Part shown: in pieces, positions 41,765-49,977 of the stretch
Layout of the letters: every line of letters begins with the position of its first letter
How positions within the stretch are numbered: position 1 is the first letter of the stretch
Source of the DNA: JAPLST01 sp964397565
GTDB taxonomy: Bacteria; Auribacterota; UBA3054; JAPLST01
NCBI GenBank assembly: GCA_964397565.1
Contig: CAYNJC010000022.1
Coordinates: forward strand, 7,968-71,967
Reading direction: 5' to 3'
Length of the DNA stretch: 64,000 nt
Notes under the pieces: model-generated
What the model saw: the letters and a program-made list of their open reading frames with translations, nothing else
What the model was told of the DNA's origin: nothing
Database searches by the model: none
Program-made: the position numbers and the translations under genes

Positions 41765-42067
41765 ATGTTTCCCTTTGTGAAAACGATTCTGCGTACGCTG
41801 CGGCGCGGCCCGGCGACACGCCGCTATCCGCTTGTGGTGCGCGCGCCGATGGCCGGCTCGCGCGGCCATTTGGTCAATGAGCCCGACACCTGCATTTATT
41901 GCGGCCTGTGCGCGCGGCGCTGTCCGGCCGGCGCATTGGCGGTCACGCGCGAACCGAAGAGTTGGACCCTCGATCCCTACCGCTGCATCCTCTGCGCCTA
42001 CTGCGTGGATGTCTGTCCGAAGAAATGTTTGCGGATGGAGCCGTCGCACGTGCGCGCCGCTTCCTGA
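41765..42067 (+). CDS. echF: Ech-type hydrogenase ferredoxin subunit EchF
   Basis: A 100-residue NuoI/HycF-like protein with two complete 4Fe-4S motifs, CIYCGLCARRCP and CILCAYCVDVCP, after an N-terminal basic segment that contacts the membrane arm. It should accept electrons from reduced ferredoxin and pass them to EchC. Unlike the other subunits it is not overlapped with its neighbour; a 285-base repeat cluster separates it from echE. No separate strong promoter is visible, so it is probably still cotranscribed. Confidence 0.88.
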   Translation: MFPFVKTILRTLRRGPATRRYPLVVRAPMAGSRGHLVNEPDTCIYCGLCARRCPAGALAVTREPKSWTLDPYRCILCAYCVDVCPKKCLRMEPSHVRAAS

Positions 42068-42078
42068 CGAAGAGCAGA

Positions 42079-42233
42079 TACTAATGAGAGCGCGTTCTGC
42101 TTTGCAGCGCCGTTGTAGCCGCCCGCGGTGAGGGCGGCTTCTGCAGCCGCGGTCATCCGCGCCGTTGGCGGGACTCCAAGCAGGCGCCCGCGGCTACAAT
42201 TGACATGACCACAAGTACGTGCTCTCATTAGTA
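42079..42233. mobile_element. MITE-like inverted-repeat element (155 bp)
   Basis: Perfect 13-bp terminal inverted repeats TACTAATGAGAGC (42079-42091) and GCTCTCATTAGTA (42221-42233) enclose a second inverted pair, TTGTAGCCG (42113-42121) and CGGCTACAA (42191-42199). A copy of the GGCGGGACTCCAAGCAG repeat (42155-42183) sits in the middle. The first 41 bases recur at 63924-63964 with four differences. There is no coding capacity, so any movement would need an outside transposase. Confidence 0.65.
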
Positions 42234-42474
42234 AGAGGGCCACGAGGCACAAGAGCCGCAGCAAGATTTGAGAAGGAGCAAAAGAGTAATGGAGTACTTG
42301 TCACAATCAACATTTTTTGTCGTTTGGAGATTCTTTCGCAACGAAACAATTTGCGGTGGTTGGGCTTGCCACGCTGCACCATCGGCGGTATTTGCGTCAT
42401 CTAAGGTGTTCGCTGTGCCATTTCCCTCGCGCGATTGATGAGTTGGAACGACGCTGGGCATGCTGTTCTATTCC
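42234..42474. other. Gene-free spacer 3' of the TPR ATPase
   Basis: No protein family, RNA or hairpin of note is visible. Short open frames on both strands lack support. It could be degraded 3' sequence of the TPR gene, whose last repeat ends abruptly. Confidence 0.5.
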
Positions 42475-45399
42475 TCATGGTTGTGATGGCATCGCACGGC
42501 GCATCAGTGACTCAGCTTCTGCAAGCCGATCAGTGGCCCTTAATAGCGAAGCCAGATTATTAAGACAGTTGGCAACATGCGGATGGTCAGCCCCGTAGCT
42601 CTTTTCAAAAATGGCGAGCGCACGCCGCATCAGTGGCTCGGCTTCTGCAAGCCGATCCGTGGCTTGCAGCAGCAAAGCCAGGTTGTTCAGACGGATGGCG
42701 ACCGAGGCATGATCTGGGCCGCAGCTCTTTTCGCCAATCGCGAGTGCGCGGCGCATGAGCGGTTCGGCGTGCTTCAGTCGATTCGTGGCTTGGAGGATCT
42801 GCGCTAAGTTGTTCAAGCGGATGGCGACTGTGGGATGATTAGGGCCGTAGCTCTTCTCATCAATGGCGAGTGCGCGGCGCATCAGCAGCTCGGCTTCCTT
42901 CGGCCGATGTGTTGCTTGGAGGACCTGTGCCAAGTTGTTCAGGCAGACGGCGACATGGGGATGGTCGGAACCGTAGCTCTTCTCATCAACGGCGAGCGCA
43001 CGGCGTGTCAGCGGCTCGGCATCCGCAACCCGATTCGTGGCTTGGAGTAGCAAAGCCAGATTGTTGAGGCAGACAGCAACATGGGGATGGTCCGGCCCGT
43101 AGCTCACTTCCGCAATGGCGAACGCACGACGCATAAGCGGCTCGGCATCTGCAAGCCGATTCGTGTCTAAAAGTAACAGAGCCAAGTTGTTCAGACTGCT
43201 GGCGACATTCGGATTGTCCAACCCGTAGTTTCTTTCGGCAATGGCAAGCGCACGGCGCATGAGCGGCTCGGCTTCTGCAAGCCGGTCCATGGCCCTCAAT
43301 ATGGAAACCAGATGGTTGAGACAGATGGCGACATCGGGATGGTCAGGCCCGTAGCTCTTTTCGGCAATCAGAAGGGCGCGGCGCATCAGCGGTTCGGCGT
43401 CCTTCAGCCTATTCGTGTTTAGGAACACCTGCGCGAGGTTATTAAGTGCTGTGGCGACATTGTGATGGTTCGGCCCGTACATCTTCTCGGCAATTTCGAG
43501 CGCACGGCGGACGGCGTTTTCGGCTTTCTCGAACAGGCCCATTTCATTGAGCACGATCGCTTCTTCATTCAGCACACTTCCTTCACCACGCAGGTCCTTA
43601 CTGGCGCGGCACAATTTTACTGCCGCACCGAGCGATTCAAGTGCTTCTTCCATGCGATGAAGCATTCTTTGACTGCGGCCGCGAAGCACAAGGAGTTTGC
43701 CGCGCTTGGTTTGATCCTGCACATGCGCCAAGGCGTCGTCCATCAATTCGATGTTGAGTTCATGGAGTCCTTTCTGAGAGAAATCGAATGCCAACTTGTG
43801 GGCGAGTCGCGCCGCAGTCTCCAAATCGCCGACGCGTTGCGTGTGCCAATACTCGATCATGTGTTGTATCTGTTGCCGCACGTCTTGCGAAGCGCTGCCC
43901 TGTGCCCATTCTTCGATCCGTTCGGTCATCCAGATGAAAACCGGCTTGCCGGATGATAGTGGCTTGATCTCAGCGAGGATCTCCTGCGCGTGGTCTTTAT
44001 CGCCGGCTTTGATGTGTTCGGTGGCCAGCGCGAGTTTTGCCTCGGTCTTCTCTTGGGTGTCGCCCACGTCGGACAAATAGGCAAGTGTTTCGGCGACGTT
44101 TTCACGCACTTGATGCGGTGCAGCGACTGCATTTGAACAATACACATTGCGCAGTTCGTCGCGTTTTCGCTCGCGTTCACAGGGCTGGCTATACCAACGT
44201 TCAAAGAACTCGACCAGAAACGGCAAGCGCGCCCGCTGCGTCCGCGATTCGTTCATGGCAAGCCACAAATCAAAGAAGCCCTCCTTGATGCGGTAAAGCC
44301 GCGAACGCTTGTCTTCGAGGTTGGTCGCCACGGACAGATATCCTGCCTTCAGCATGCGTTTGAGCAGGACGGAAATCTGCCGCTGCGGCTTGCGCATGGA
44401 CCGCGCGATGTTGGCCGGCGTCTTCGGCTCATAACTCGTGCGCATCAACGCCATGGTTTCGAGCAAGGCGCGTTCATGCGGCGCGACATCCTTAAGCCGG
44501 TCCTGATAGAATGGTGTAATCTCATCGAGCAGTTTGTGGAATTGCGCCTTGACGTCCAGCACATTTTCCCGGGCGATGAGTCCGTAGAGAATCAGGATCA
44601 AACGCGGGTTGCCGCCCGTCATGTAGTGTAGCGCTTTGACTTTCGGCACAAGCTCGTCGAAACGCGCGAGCAAATCACCGCGGGCATCCCATTCCAAGCT
44701 TGTGCGGATCAACTGGAGCGTATGCGCCTCATCCAGTTCCTCAAGCACTTGGATGTCGAAGAAATCGTAAAGCGGGTGTTTAAGGTCCGTCAGCCCAGAG
44801 AAGAACGACGGCGCCGTGCCGATCAGTACGACCGCGGAACTGCCCATCAGTAAGCTGCGGAACTGATGAATGCACCGTGGATTCTTGATCTTCTGTGTGA
44901 ACACCACGTCCAGGTTCTCCAGCATGATCAACAGCCGCCGTTGTGTGGTCTTGTGCCACGCGTTGATCGCGGGCAGAATCGTGTCAACCACCGTGTCATC
45001 GTCTTCGTGCTGTTTCACCCGCTCGTACAGATCGCACCATGACTGGTCATCAGCGGTTGCGCACAGAATTTCGACGATGCCCAGGAGAAAGTCTGCAAAG
45101 GACACAACCCGATTGCTCTCCTCGGAGAACCGCACAATGGTGTAGCGCAAGGCAAGCGCTGGGTCCGACTCCACGGCGCATTCAATCAGCGAAAGAAGGT
45201 GCGTCTTGCCGATGCCACGCGGCCCTATGAACACGCAGTGCTGGATGCTCCGCCGCATACCGCGCAATTTGCCAAGCATGCCGTCGAGCAGGTGCTGGCG
45301 GCCAACGGTCGTCTTGACCAGCCGGTCTGTCGGCGTGATCCCCGTGCGGTACAGGCCAACCAACTGGTTGGCCACGTCATGCGGTTCGTTTGTAGCCAT
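42475..45399 (-). CDS. STAND-like ATPase with winged helix and eight TPRs (974 aa)
   Basis: Residues 1-300 form a P-loop ATPase (Walker A GPRGIGKTHLL at 59-69, Walker B LLIMLENLDVVF near 157-167, then GTAPSFFSGL). Residues of about 310-400 look like a winged helix (TPANIARSMRKPQRQISVLLKRM). A helical linker leads to eight 42-residue kinesin-light-chain-like TPRs (YGPDHPxVAxxLNNLAxxL). The last repeat stops at MRRAMPSQP without the usual capping helix, so the C-terminus may be truncated. The ATG at 45399 overlaps the upstream ATPase gene by 23 bases. TPR-STAND proteins often sense a ligand and signal through an effector; no effector domain is visible in this protein, which makes the paired ATPase or an unknown partner the likely output. 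Confidence 0.8.
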   Translation of the reverse strand: MATNEPHDVANQLVGLYRTGITPTDRLVKTTVGRQHLLDGMLGKLRGMRRSIQHCVFIGPRGIGKTHLLSLIECAVESDPALALRYTIVRFSEESNRVVSFADFLLGIVEILCATADDQSWCDLYERVKQHEDDDTVVDTILPAINAWHKTTQRRLLIMLENLDVVFTQKIKNPRCIHQFRSLLMGSSAVVLIGTAPSFFSGLTDLKHPLYDFFDIQVLEELDEAHTLQLIRTSLEWDARGDLLARFDELVPKVKALHYMTGGNPRLILILYGLIARENVLDVKAQFHKLLDEITPFYQDRLKDVAPHERALLETMALMRTSYEPKTPANIARSMRKPQRQISVLLKRMLKAGYLSVATNLEDKRSRLYRIKEGFFDLWLAMNESRTQRARLPFLVEFFERWYSQPCERERKRDELRNVYCSNAVAAPHQVRENVAETLAYLSDVGDTQEKTEAKLALATEHIKAGDKDHAQEILAEIKPLSSGKPVFIWMTERIEEWAQGSASQDVRQQIQHMIEYWHTQRVGDLETAARLAHKLAFDFSQKGLHELNIELMDDALAHVQDQTKRGKLLVLRGRSQRMLHRMEEALESLGAAVKLCRASKDLRGEGSVLNEEAIVLNEMGLFEKAENAVRRALEIAEKMYGPNHHNVATALNNLAQVFLNTNRLKDAEPLMRRALLIAEKSYGPDHPDVAICLNHLVSILRAMDRLAEAEPLMRRALAIAERNYGLDNPNVASSLNNLALLLLDTNRLADAEPLMRRAFAIAEVSYGPDHPHVAVCLNNLALLLQATNRVADAEPLTRRALAVDEKSYGSDHPHVAVCLNNLAQVLQATHRPKEAELLMRRALAIDEKSYGPNHPTVAIRLNNLAQILQATNRLKHAEPLMRRALAIGEKSCGPDHASVAIRLNNLALLLQATDRLAEAEPLMRRALAIFEKSYGADHPHVANCLNNLASLLRATDRLAEAESLMRRAMPSQP

Positions 45400-46600
45400 A
45401 GTATTTTGCCCACCAGCGTTTAAGAAGTGTGCTTTTAAAATTCCAAAGTCCCTTGCTCGCTTCATCAACGTAGAAATCGCTTTGCAGGAGATATAGAAGA
45501 TTGTCGTAGCCCTTTTCGAGAACATTGCCGGCGCGTGGCACCGTTTTCTGTGCTTCAACCACTCGGTAATACTGGAAAAGGGCGTCGCGTGAAATGCCAT
45601 GGGTGCTGAGCGAAAGCATGTCAAGCACTTCACAAGCCGCATCGCGCTCTTCATCGGGATAATACACGAAAATCCGCTCGCGGAAATGCTGCAACCGATC
45701 GCGCGCCAGTTCGCCTAGGAGATCGCGTTCGAAGACGACATCGACGTCGGCAGTCGTCAGGGCACGCTTGTGTTGCTTCCAGTGGCGGTGCATCTGCTGA
45801 GTCAGCATCTGCAGGAAAAATGGGACTGGCTCGCCGAGCAGAAGTTGTATGTGAGGGATGATCATTGGATCATAGTTGACCTGCCGGTCACCGAGCATGG
45901 TTACGACGAATTCGGCGGTCTCATCCGCAGTGAACGGTGGCAGAGGCACCGCTTGGAGGTCGTTGATCGTGGGCAACAACCCGTATTGCGCAAGCGTGCC
46001 GCGTACGTTCACCGACCCGGCAATCAGCCACCGCATCTTGCTCTCGCGCTGTTGCCGCACCGTACGGAAAAACTGTAGAAAGGCTTCCATCGCGCCGGCG
46101 TCTTTCTTTCTCATGTTGATCAGCATATCGGGGAATTCGTCAATAATGAAAAGAATACGCATGTCGCCGTGTTCGATCCGGTTGAATAGATTCTGTCCGC
46201 GTTCGCGCCACTCGCGTTCCCAGTTATCGAGTTTGCGCAATGACAATTTGAATTCGCTTACTGAGACTCCTTCGATTCTTCCGAGTGCTTTTTTCAAGTA
46301 GCCAAGTCCTTTGGCCAAATGGTCGCGGACGTAATCCGGTTGATCCTCCTTCAACGCATCAAGGAGTTCCAGAAAGAACTCGGTTGGCGTCTCGAACGAT
46401 TCCACATTGATCGAAATGACACGAAAGTCGTGTCGCGGATTGTCCACCAGATTATCCATCACACTCGTCTTGCCCATGCGGCGCGGTGCAAGAAGAAGAG
46501 CATTGTTCTTCATCAGGGCATCCCAAAGGTCATCGACAAAACTTCTCCGAAAGAAGAAGTCATCGCCTCTCACCGGCGTTCCTACAACGAAATCAGACAT
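45377..46600 (-). CDS. P-loop ATPase of the MNS/COG1672-like type (407 aa)
   Basis: Walker A APRRMGKTS (residues 38-46) and Walker B ILFIIDEFPDM (149-159) follow an N-terminal VGTPVRGDDFFFRR segment. The R-R-x-G-K-T-S loop and DEFPD motif are typical of the archaeal-type MNS/COG1672 ATPases within the STAND class. The C-terminal part is helical and probably contains a winged helix (THGISRDALFQYY). The ATG at 46600 is chosen because GAGGTG sits six bases upstream; a GTG at 46609 is an alternative. It overlaps the next gene by 23 bases, forming a two-gene operon behind a consensus promoter with an operator-like palindrome. Confidence 0.8.
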   Translation of the reverse strand: MSDFVVGTPVRGDDFFFRRSFVDDLWDALMKNNALLLAPRRMGKTSVMDNLVDNPRHDFRVISINVESFETPTEFFLELLDALKEDQPDYVRDHLAKGLGYLKKALGRIEGVSVSEFKLSLRKLDNWEREWRERGQNLFNRIEHGDMRILFIIDEFPDMLINMRKKDAGAMEAFLQFFRTVRQQRESKMRWLIAGSVNVRGTLAQYGLLPTINDLQAVPLPPFTADETAEFVVTMLGDRQVNYDPMIIPHIQLLLGEPVPFFLQMLTQQMHRHWKQHKRALTTADVDVVFERDLLGELARDRLQHFRERIFVYYPDEERDAACEVLDMLSLSTHGISRDALFQYYRVVEAQKTVPRAGNVLEKGYDNLLYLLQSDFYVDEASKGLWNFKSTLLKRWWAKYYGYKRTA

Positions 46601-46635
46601 TTCAATCACCTCATTTACAGTTGCTTATAATAACC

Positions 46636-46658
46636 AACAGTTATGTTGTACAACTGTT
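46636..46658. promoter_or_regulatory. Palindromic operator-like site in the ATPase operon leader
   Basis: AACAGTT (46636-46642) and AACTGTT (46652-46658) are inverted repeats with nine bases between them, and the centre contains the perfect palindrome GTTGTACAAC (46645-46654). It lies just after the predicted transcription start and before the start codon, a usual position for a repressor site. Confidence 0.6.
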
Positions 46659-46669
46659 TTGTTGTTGAT

Positions 46670-46698
46670 ATTATATCATGGTTTGCATGCGTTGTCAA
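46670..46698 (-). promoter_or_regulatory. Perfect sigma-70 promoter of the ATPase operon
   Basis: Minus-strand TTGACA (46698-46693), exactly 17 bases, TATAAT (46675-46670). The surrounding DNA is distinctly AT-rich compared with the window. Confidence 0.85.
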
Positions 46699-46815
46699 GC
46701 GGCATCAGATGTCGATTGTCCCGCCGCGGCGGGAACAGAAAATGTCGATTGAGGGCAAAGCGCGACGAGGATGAGTGACTCCCAAGTTCCCGCTGCAAGT
46801 GTCAGGCGGAACTCT

Positions 46816-49404
46816 TCACTGCAAGCACAACTTGAGTCGGCGTTCAATTTCCTTCGGGTTCAGGCTCATTTCCTCAATCAGAGCACCGTAGTTCTTGATC
46901 GTGGTCTGCATGTGTGGATGCTCATGCCCGGTCACTTTGTCGAATCTGTGAAAAATCTCTAGCGCGCGGCGCATGAGCGGCTCGGCGTCCTTCAGCCGCT
47001 TCGTGGCGTACAGCAACAAAGCCAGGTTGTTCAGGCGAGTGGCGACTTGGGGATGGTCAGCCCCATAGCTTTTTTCGTCAATGGCGAGGGCTCGGCGCAT
47101 GAGCGGCTCGGCGTCCTTCAGCCGATTCGTGGCTTGGAGCAACGAAGCCAGGTTGTTCAGGTCTATGCCGACATTGGGATGGTCAGGCCCGTAGCTCTTT
47201 TCGGCAATGGCGAGCGCGCGGCACATGAGCGGCTCGGCGTCCTTCAGCCGATTCGTGCTTTGGAGCAACAAAGCTAGGTTGTTCAGGCGAGTGGCGACTT
47301 CGGGATGGTCAGGCCCGTAGCTCTTTTCGGCAATGGCGAGCGCGCGGCGCATCAGCGGTTCGGCTTCCTTCAGCCGATTCGTGTCTCGGAGTAACGAAGC
47401 TAGGTTGTTCAGGTCTCTGGCGACCGAGGGATGGTCCCGCCCGCAAGCTTTCTCGTCAATGGCGAGTGCGCGGCGCATGAGCGGCTCGGCGTTCTTCAGC
47501 CGATTCGTGGCTTGGAGCAGTTGCGCCAGATTGTTCAGGCAAGTGGCGACATTGGGATGGTCCGGTCCGTAGCTCGTTTCGGCAATGGCGAGCGCGCGGC
47601 GCATGAGCGGCTCGGCGTTGCCATATAGCGCTTTGGCTTCGAAGTAGAGCGACAGTTGATTGAGAATTCGGCCTAGTTCACCCGATGTCACACCAAGCAG
47701 ATCGGCGTGGTTTGTGACCGCGCGTGCATGCGGCGCCACTTCTTCGCACCGCGGCCATGTGCGAATGTCATCGGAATCGAATGGAAAGGAGGCGTTGACC
47801 AAGCTAATCGCCGCGCGGCAGCAGCGCAGCCATTCTCTATCAAGCATCTCATCCCGCACCACGAGTTGGACAAGCCGGTGTGTCGAGAGCCGATCTCGTT
47901 CGCGAACTACCAATGCATGTTCGCGCAGCGTCGTGATCGCATCGTTGAGTTTCAGCGAATCAGCCGCCCATCCCAGGGGATTCTTGCGGGCCGCCATTTT
48001 GCTCGCAGTGATGAGCGACAAGGGCACTGCGTCAGGATCGAAGAACGCAAGGATATTCATCAACAGTATTGCACTCGGACATTCCTTGCGGAGTCGTTTG
48101 AGGGAGACAGCCCAGGTCGTGGCAATGGTTGCTGTGTATCCTTGAGGCGGCGTCGCGCGCTTGAGCAACTCCTTGTGATTTCTGCGGAACATGTCAAGGT
48201 AGTCGGCGACACTGCACTTGCTCGCCTCGATGTACGCGCCGGCATGCTCAAGCGCCAGTGGGAGGCAGCCAAGTTCTTCGGCCAGCTTGCCCGCGTCCGC
48301 ATCTTTCCGCTTGATTCTTTTTTGGAGGAACTCGACTGCTTTAGCTTTCGGCATGACTGGAACGGCGATGTCATCCGCAGTGACGACGCTCCAGTTCGGG
48401 CTTCGCGACGTAATGAGCGCGTGACCAGACCGCGGCAGGAATGGCGCGATTGCGTCGGCATTCGGCGCGTTGTCGAAGACGACCAACGACGGCTGGACGT
48501 TCGCCAGCACAGCATGCACAGCCTCGGCAATCTCATTCGGCGGTGTCTCCGGCGGAAGTGAAAGGTTCAGCGCCTCGCCAAGTTCCGCCAGATCGCGGAC
48601 AAGCGTGCTGGTCTCCTCGGCGGCGAGCCACCACATGACGCGATATTCGCTGCGATGGCGGTAGCAGTATTCGAGAGCCAGTTGAGTCTTGCCCACGCCG
48701 CCGAGGCCATGAATGGCTTGCGTGATCGCCACAGTCGTGCCGGGGGTAAGCGCTTTGTGGATGGCAGCAAGCTCGTTGTCGCGACCCGTGAAGTTCGGGT
48801 TTCTGCCATGCGGAACGCGAAATAGATCAGCATCATCAGAGCCGGGGAACGCCGGCTTCTCGCTTTTGCCGGCCGGGAATGGCGGTGCTTTAGTCGGCTT
48901 GCGTCGGCCTGCCTTGGCTATGGCCGTCTTAATTTCAGAGAGGAGAATTTTTCTCGCCTGTTCCTGGTTCTTGCCTACCAAGTCTATGTAGACGATGGCT
49001 TTCAACAAGCCGGTTGGCACGCACTCCGCCACGCGTGCGATCAGGAGTTTGTGGTTTTCGTTCTTAGGGTCTTCTGCGAACTTGGCGGCCCACTCGGGTT
49101 GTGCAAATGCCGATTCGAGATATTCTGGTGAAAGCACGGCAATGGTGCGCTCGCATGCTTGGTCTGCCTTGTGCATCTCCAAAACGAAGTTGGAGCCCGC
49201 GACAAAGTCCCACGCTTGGATGACGCAGCGATAGCCGACATTTTCGAGCACCCACGCGATCCACTCCGCCCAGGCGCGATCTGCCTTGTTGTAGCTTATG
49301 AAGAAGTCAGAGCGACAAGCGGCATTCGGCGGAGACACTTCATTGCCTTTCCCCTTGGACGGCGTCTTGGAAAAACGTTTTGCTGAAGTGGCGGGGATGC
49401 TCAT
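46816..49404 (-). CDS. TIR-NB-ARC-TPR protein (bacterial NLR-like)
   Basis: This 862-residue protein has three parts. The TIR domain (about 32-160) starts FFISYNKADRAWAEW, has WDFVAGSNF, and carries a candidate catalytic glutamate at Glu104 in QPEW, as expected for NAD-cleaving TIRs. The NB-ARC-type STAND ATPase has the P-loop GLGGVGKTQLALEY (233-246), Walker B LVVFDNA and a GLPL-like GCLPLALEHAGAY. Five 42-residue TPRs and one degenerate cap (VTGHEHPHMQTTIKNY) follow. TIR-STAND-TPR proteins are proposed phage sensors that cause NAD depletion. A TATAAT box ends seven bases before the ATG. It is a separate transcript from the ATPase pair downstream but has closely related TPRs. Confidence 0.87.
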   Translation of the reverse strand: MSIPATSAKRFSKTPSKGKGNEVSPPNAACRSDFFISYNKADRAWAEWIAWVLENVGYRCVIQAWDFVAGSNFVLEMHKADQACERTIAVLSPEYLESAFAQPEWAAKFAEDPKNENHKLLIARVAECVPTGLLKAIVYIDLVGKNQEQARKILLSEIKTAIAKAGRRKPTKAPPFPAGKSEKPAFPGSDDADLFRVPHGRNPNFTGRDNELAAIHKALTPGTTVAITQAIHGLGGVGKTQLALEYCYRHRSEYRVMWWLAAEETSTLVRDLAELGEALNLSLPPETPPNEIAEAVHAVLANVQPSLVVFDNAPNADAIAPFLPRSGHALITSRSPNWSVVTADDIAVPVMPKAKAVEFLQKRIKRKDADAGKLAEELGCLPLALEHAGAYIEASKCSVADYLDMFRRNHKELLKRATPPQGYTATIATTWAVSLKRLRKECPSAILLMNILAFFDPDAVPLSLITASKMAARKNPLGWAADSLKLNDAITTLREHALVVRERDRLSTHRLVQLVVRDEMLDREWLRCCRAAISLVNASFPFDSDDIRTWPRCEEVAPHARAVTNHADLLGVTSGELGRILNQLSLYFEAKALYGNAEPLMRRALAIAETSYGPDHPNVATCLNNLAQLLQATNRLKNAEPLMRRALAIDEKACGRDHPSVARDLNNLASLLRDTNRLKEAEPLMRRALAIAEKSYGPDHPEVATRLNNLALLLQSTNRLKDAEPLMCRALAIAEKSYGPDHPNVGIDLNNLASLLQATNRLKDAEPLMRRALAIDEKSYGADHPQVATRLNNLALLLYATKRLKDAEPLMRRALEIFHRFDKVTGHEHPHMQTTIKNYGALIEEMSLNPKEIERRLKLCLQ

Positions 49405-49411
49405 GGCATAG

Positions 49412-49417
49412 ATTATA
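49412..49417 (-). promoter_or_regulatory. -10 box placed for a leaderless TIR-STAND mRNA
   Basis: Minus-strand TATAAT is followed by seven bases (CTATGCC) and the ATG at 49404. The -35 region is poor. A start point seven bases after the -10 box would coincide with the initiation codon. Confidence 0.45.
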
Positions 49418-49567
49418 TCAAAATGAGCTCTTCAAGAGAAAGGCGCGGAAGCAGAAATATAGGGAAGATGAGTTGCACGGCTCCAGAAAAAGCGGTTGCA
49501 AGCGTTGCGATGTCTCGCCACAGGCAACCTTGTGTTCAGTAAAGAATTCTATACCGGAGGCATCGTT

Positions 49568-49817
49568 TGCAGAACATCTCGTCACTTATGTCTGGGATGG
49601 GTGCGAACTGAAAGCCAAAAGCAGCGCGACCTTTGCCAGCACCTATGTCTGGGACGGTCGCGAGTTGAAAACCAAGAGCGGGGCAACCTTCGCCACCACC
49701 TGGGTGCACGACGGCAACGAATGGAAAAAGAAATCCGGCGCGACGTTTGCCACCACCTGGGTTGTCACGGAAGATATTCCCGTGCCAGTGGTGGCAGTGG
49801 TGCTGCTGGGGCTTTAG
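49568..49817 (+). pseudogene. WDG-repeat small protein, start unclear (possible remnant)
   Basis: The plus-strand frame ending at 49817 holds three imperfect repeats of about 18 residues (YVWDGxELKxKSxATFAxT), finishing with a TTWVVTEDIPVPVVAVVLLGL tail. This repeat layout with a D-I-P-V/I-P hydrophobic end is known from small uncharacterised bacterial proteins. There is no ATG in the frame; the open frame begins with a TTG at 49380, inside the first codons of the divergent TIR-STAND gene. A GGAGG motif at about 49555 precedes the repeats, but no start codon follows in frame. It is either a remnant or a protein with an unusual start. Confidence 0.4.
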
Positions 49818-49864
49818 GGTGGTTGAATAATGTTACCAAAATCCCTCCTCCAACGTTTGCTCTG

Positions 49865-49912
49865 GCTGACGCAAAGGCAGCATACACAATTAAGATTGCC
49901 TGTCGTTTGCAG
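49865..49912 (+). repeat. Direct repeat, left copy near the end of the HEPN/TA string
   Basis: GACGCAAAGGC, then an ACA-TTAA segment and ATTGCCTGTCGTTTGCAG, also found at 53091-53137 in the same orientation. The copy is followed by TTAATTGT (49925-49932), which inverts ACAATTAA inside it (49886-49893). Confidence 0.55.
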
Positions 49913-49977
49913 TCAGCGGCGCACTTTAATTGTCAACGGTTAGTGCCTGCCCCGTCTATCCCACTATATTCCATATG

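Noticed and set aside
42219..42404. 61-aa open frame near the MITE-like element
   Set aside because: Starts inside the terminal inverted repeat, has no recognisable domain or ribosome-binding site, and ends without a continuing partner.
42480..43480. Regular DNA repeats about 126 bases apart, at first sight like a tandem array or CRISPR
   Set aside because: The period equals 42 codons and the repeats translate into TPR units; similarity is graded and in frame. The same holds for 46980-47630.
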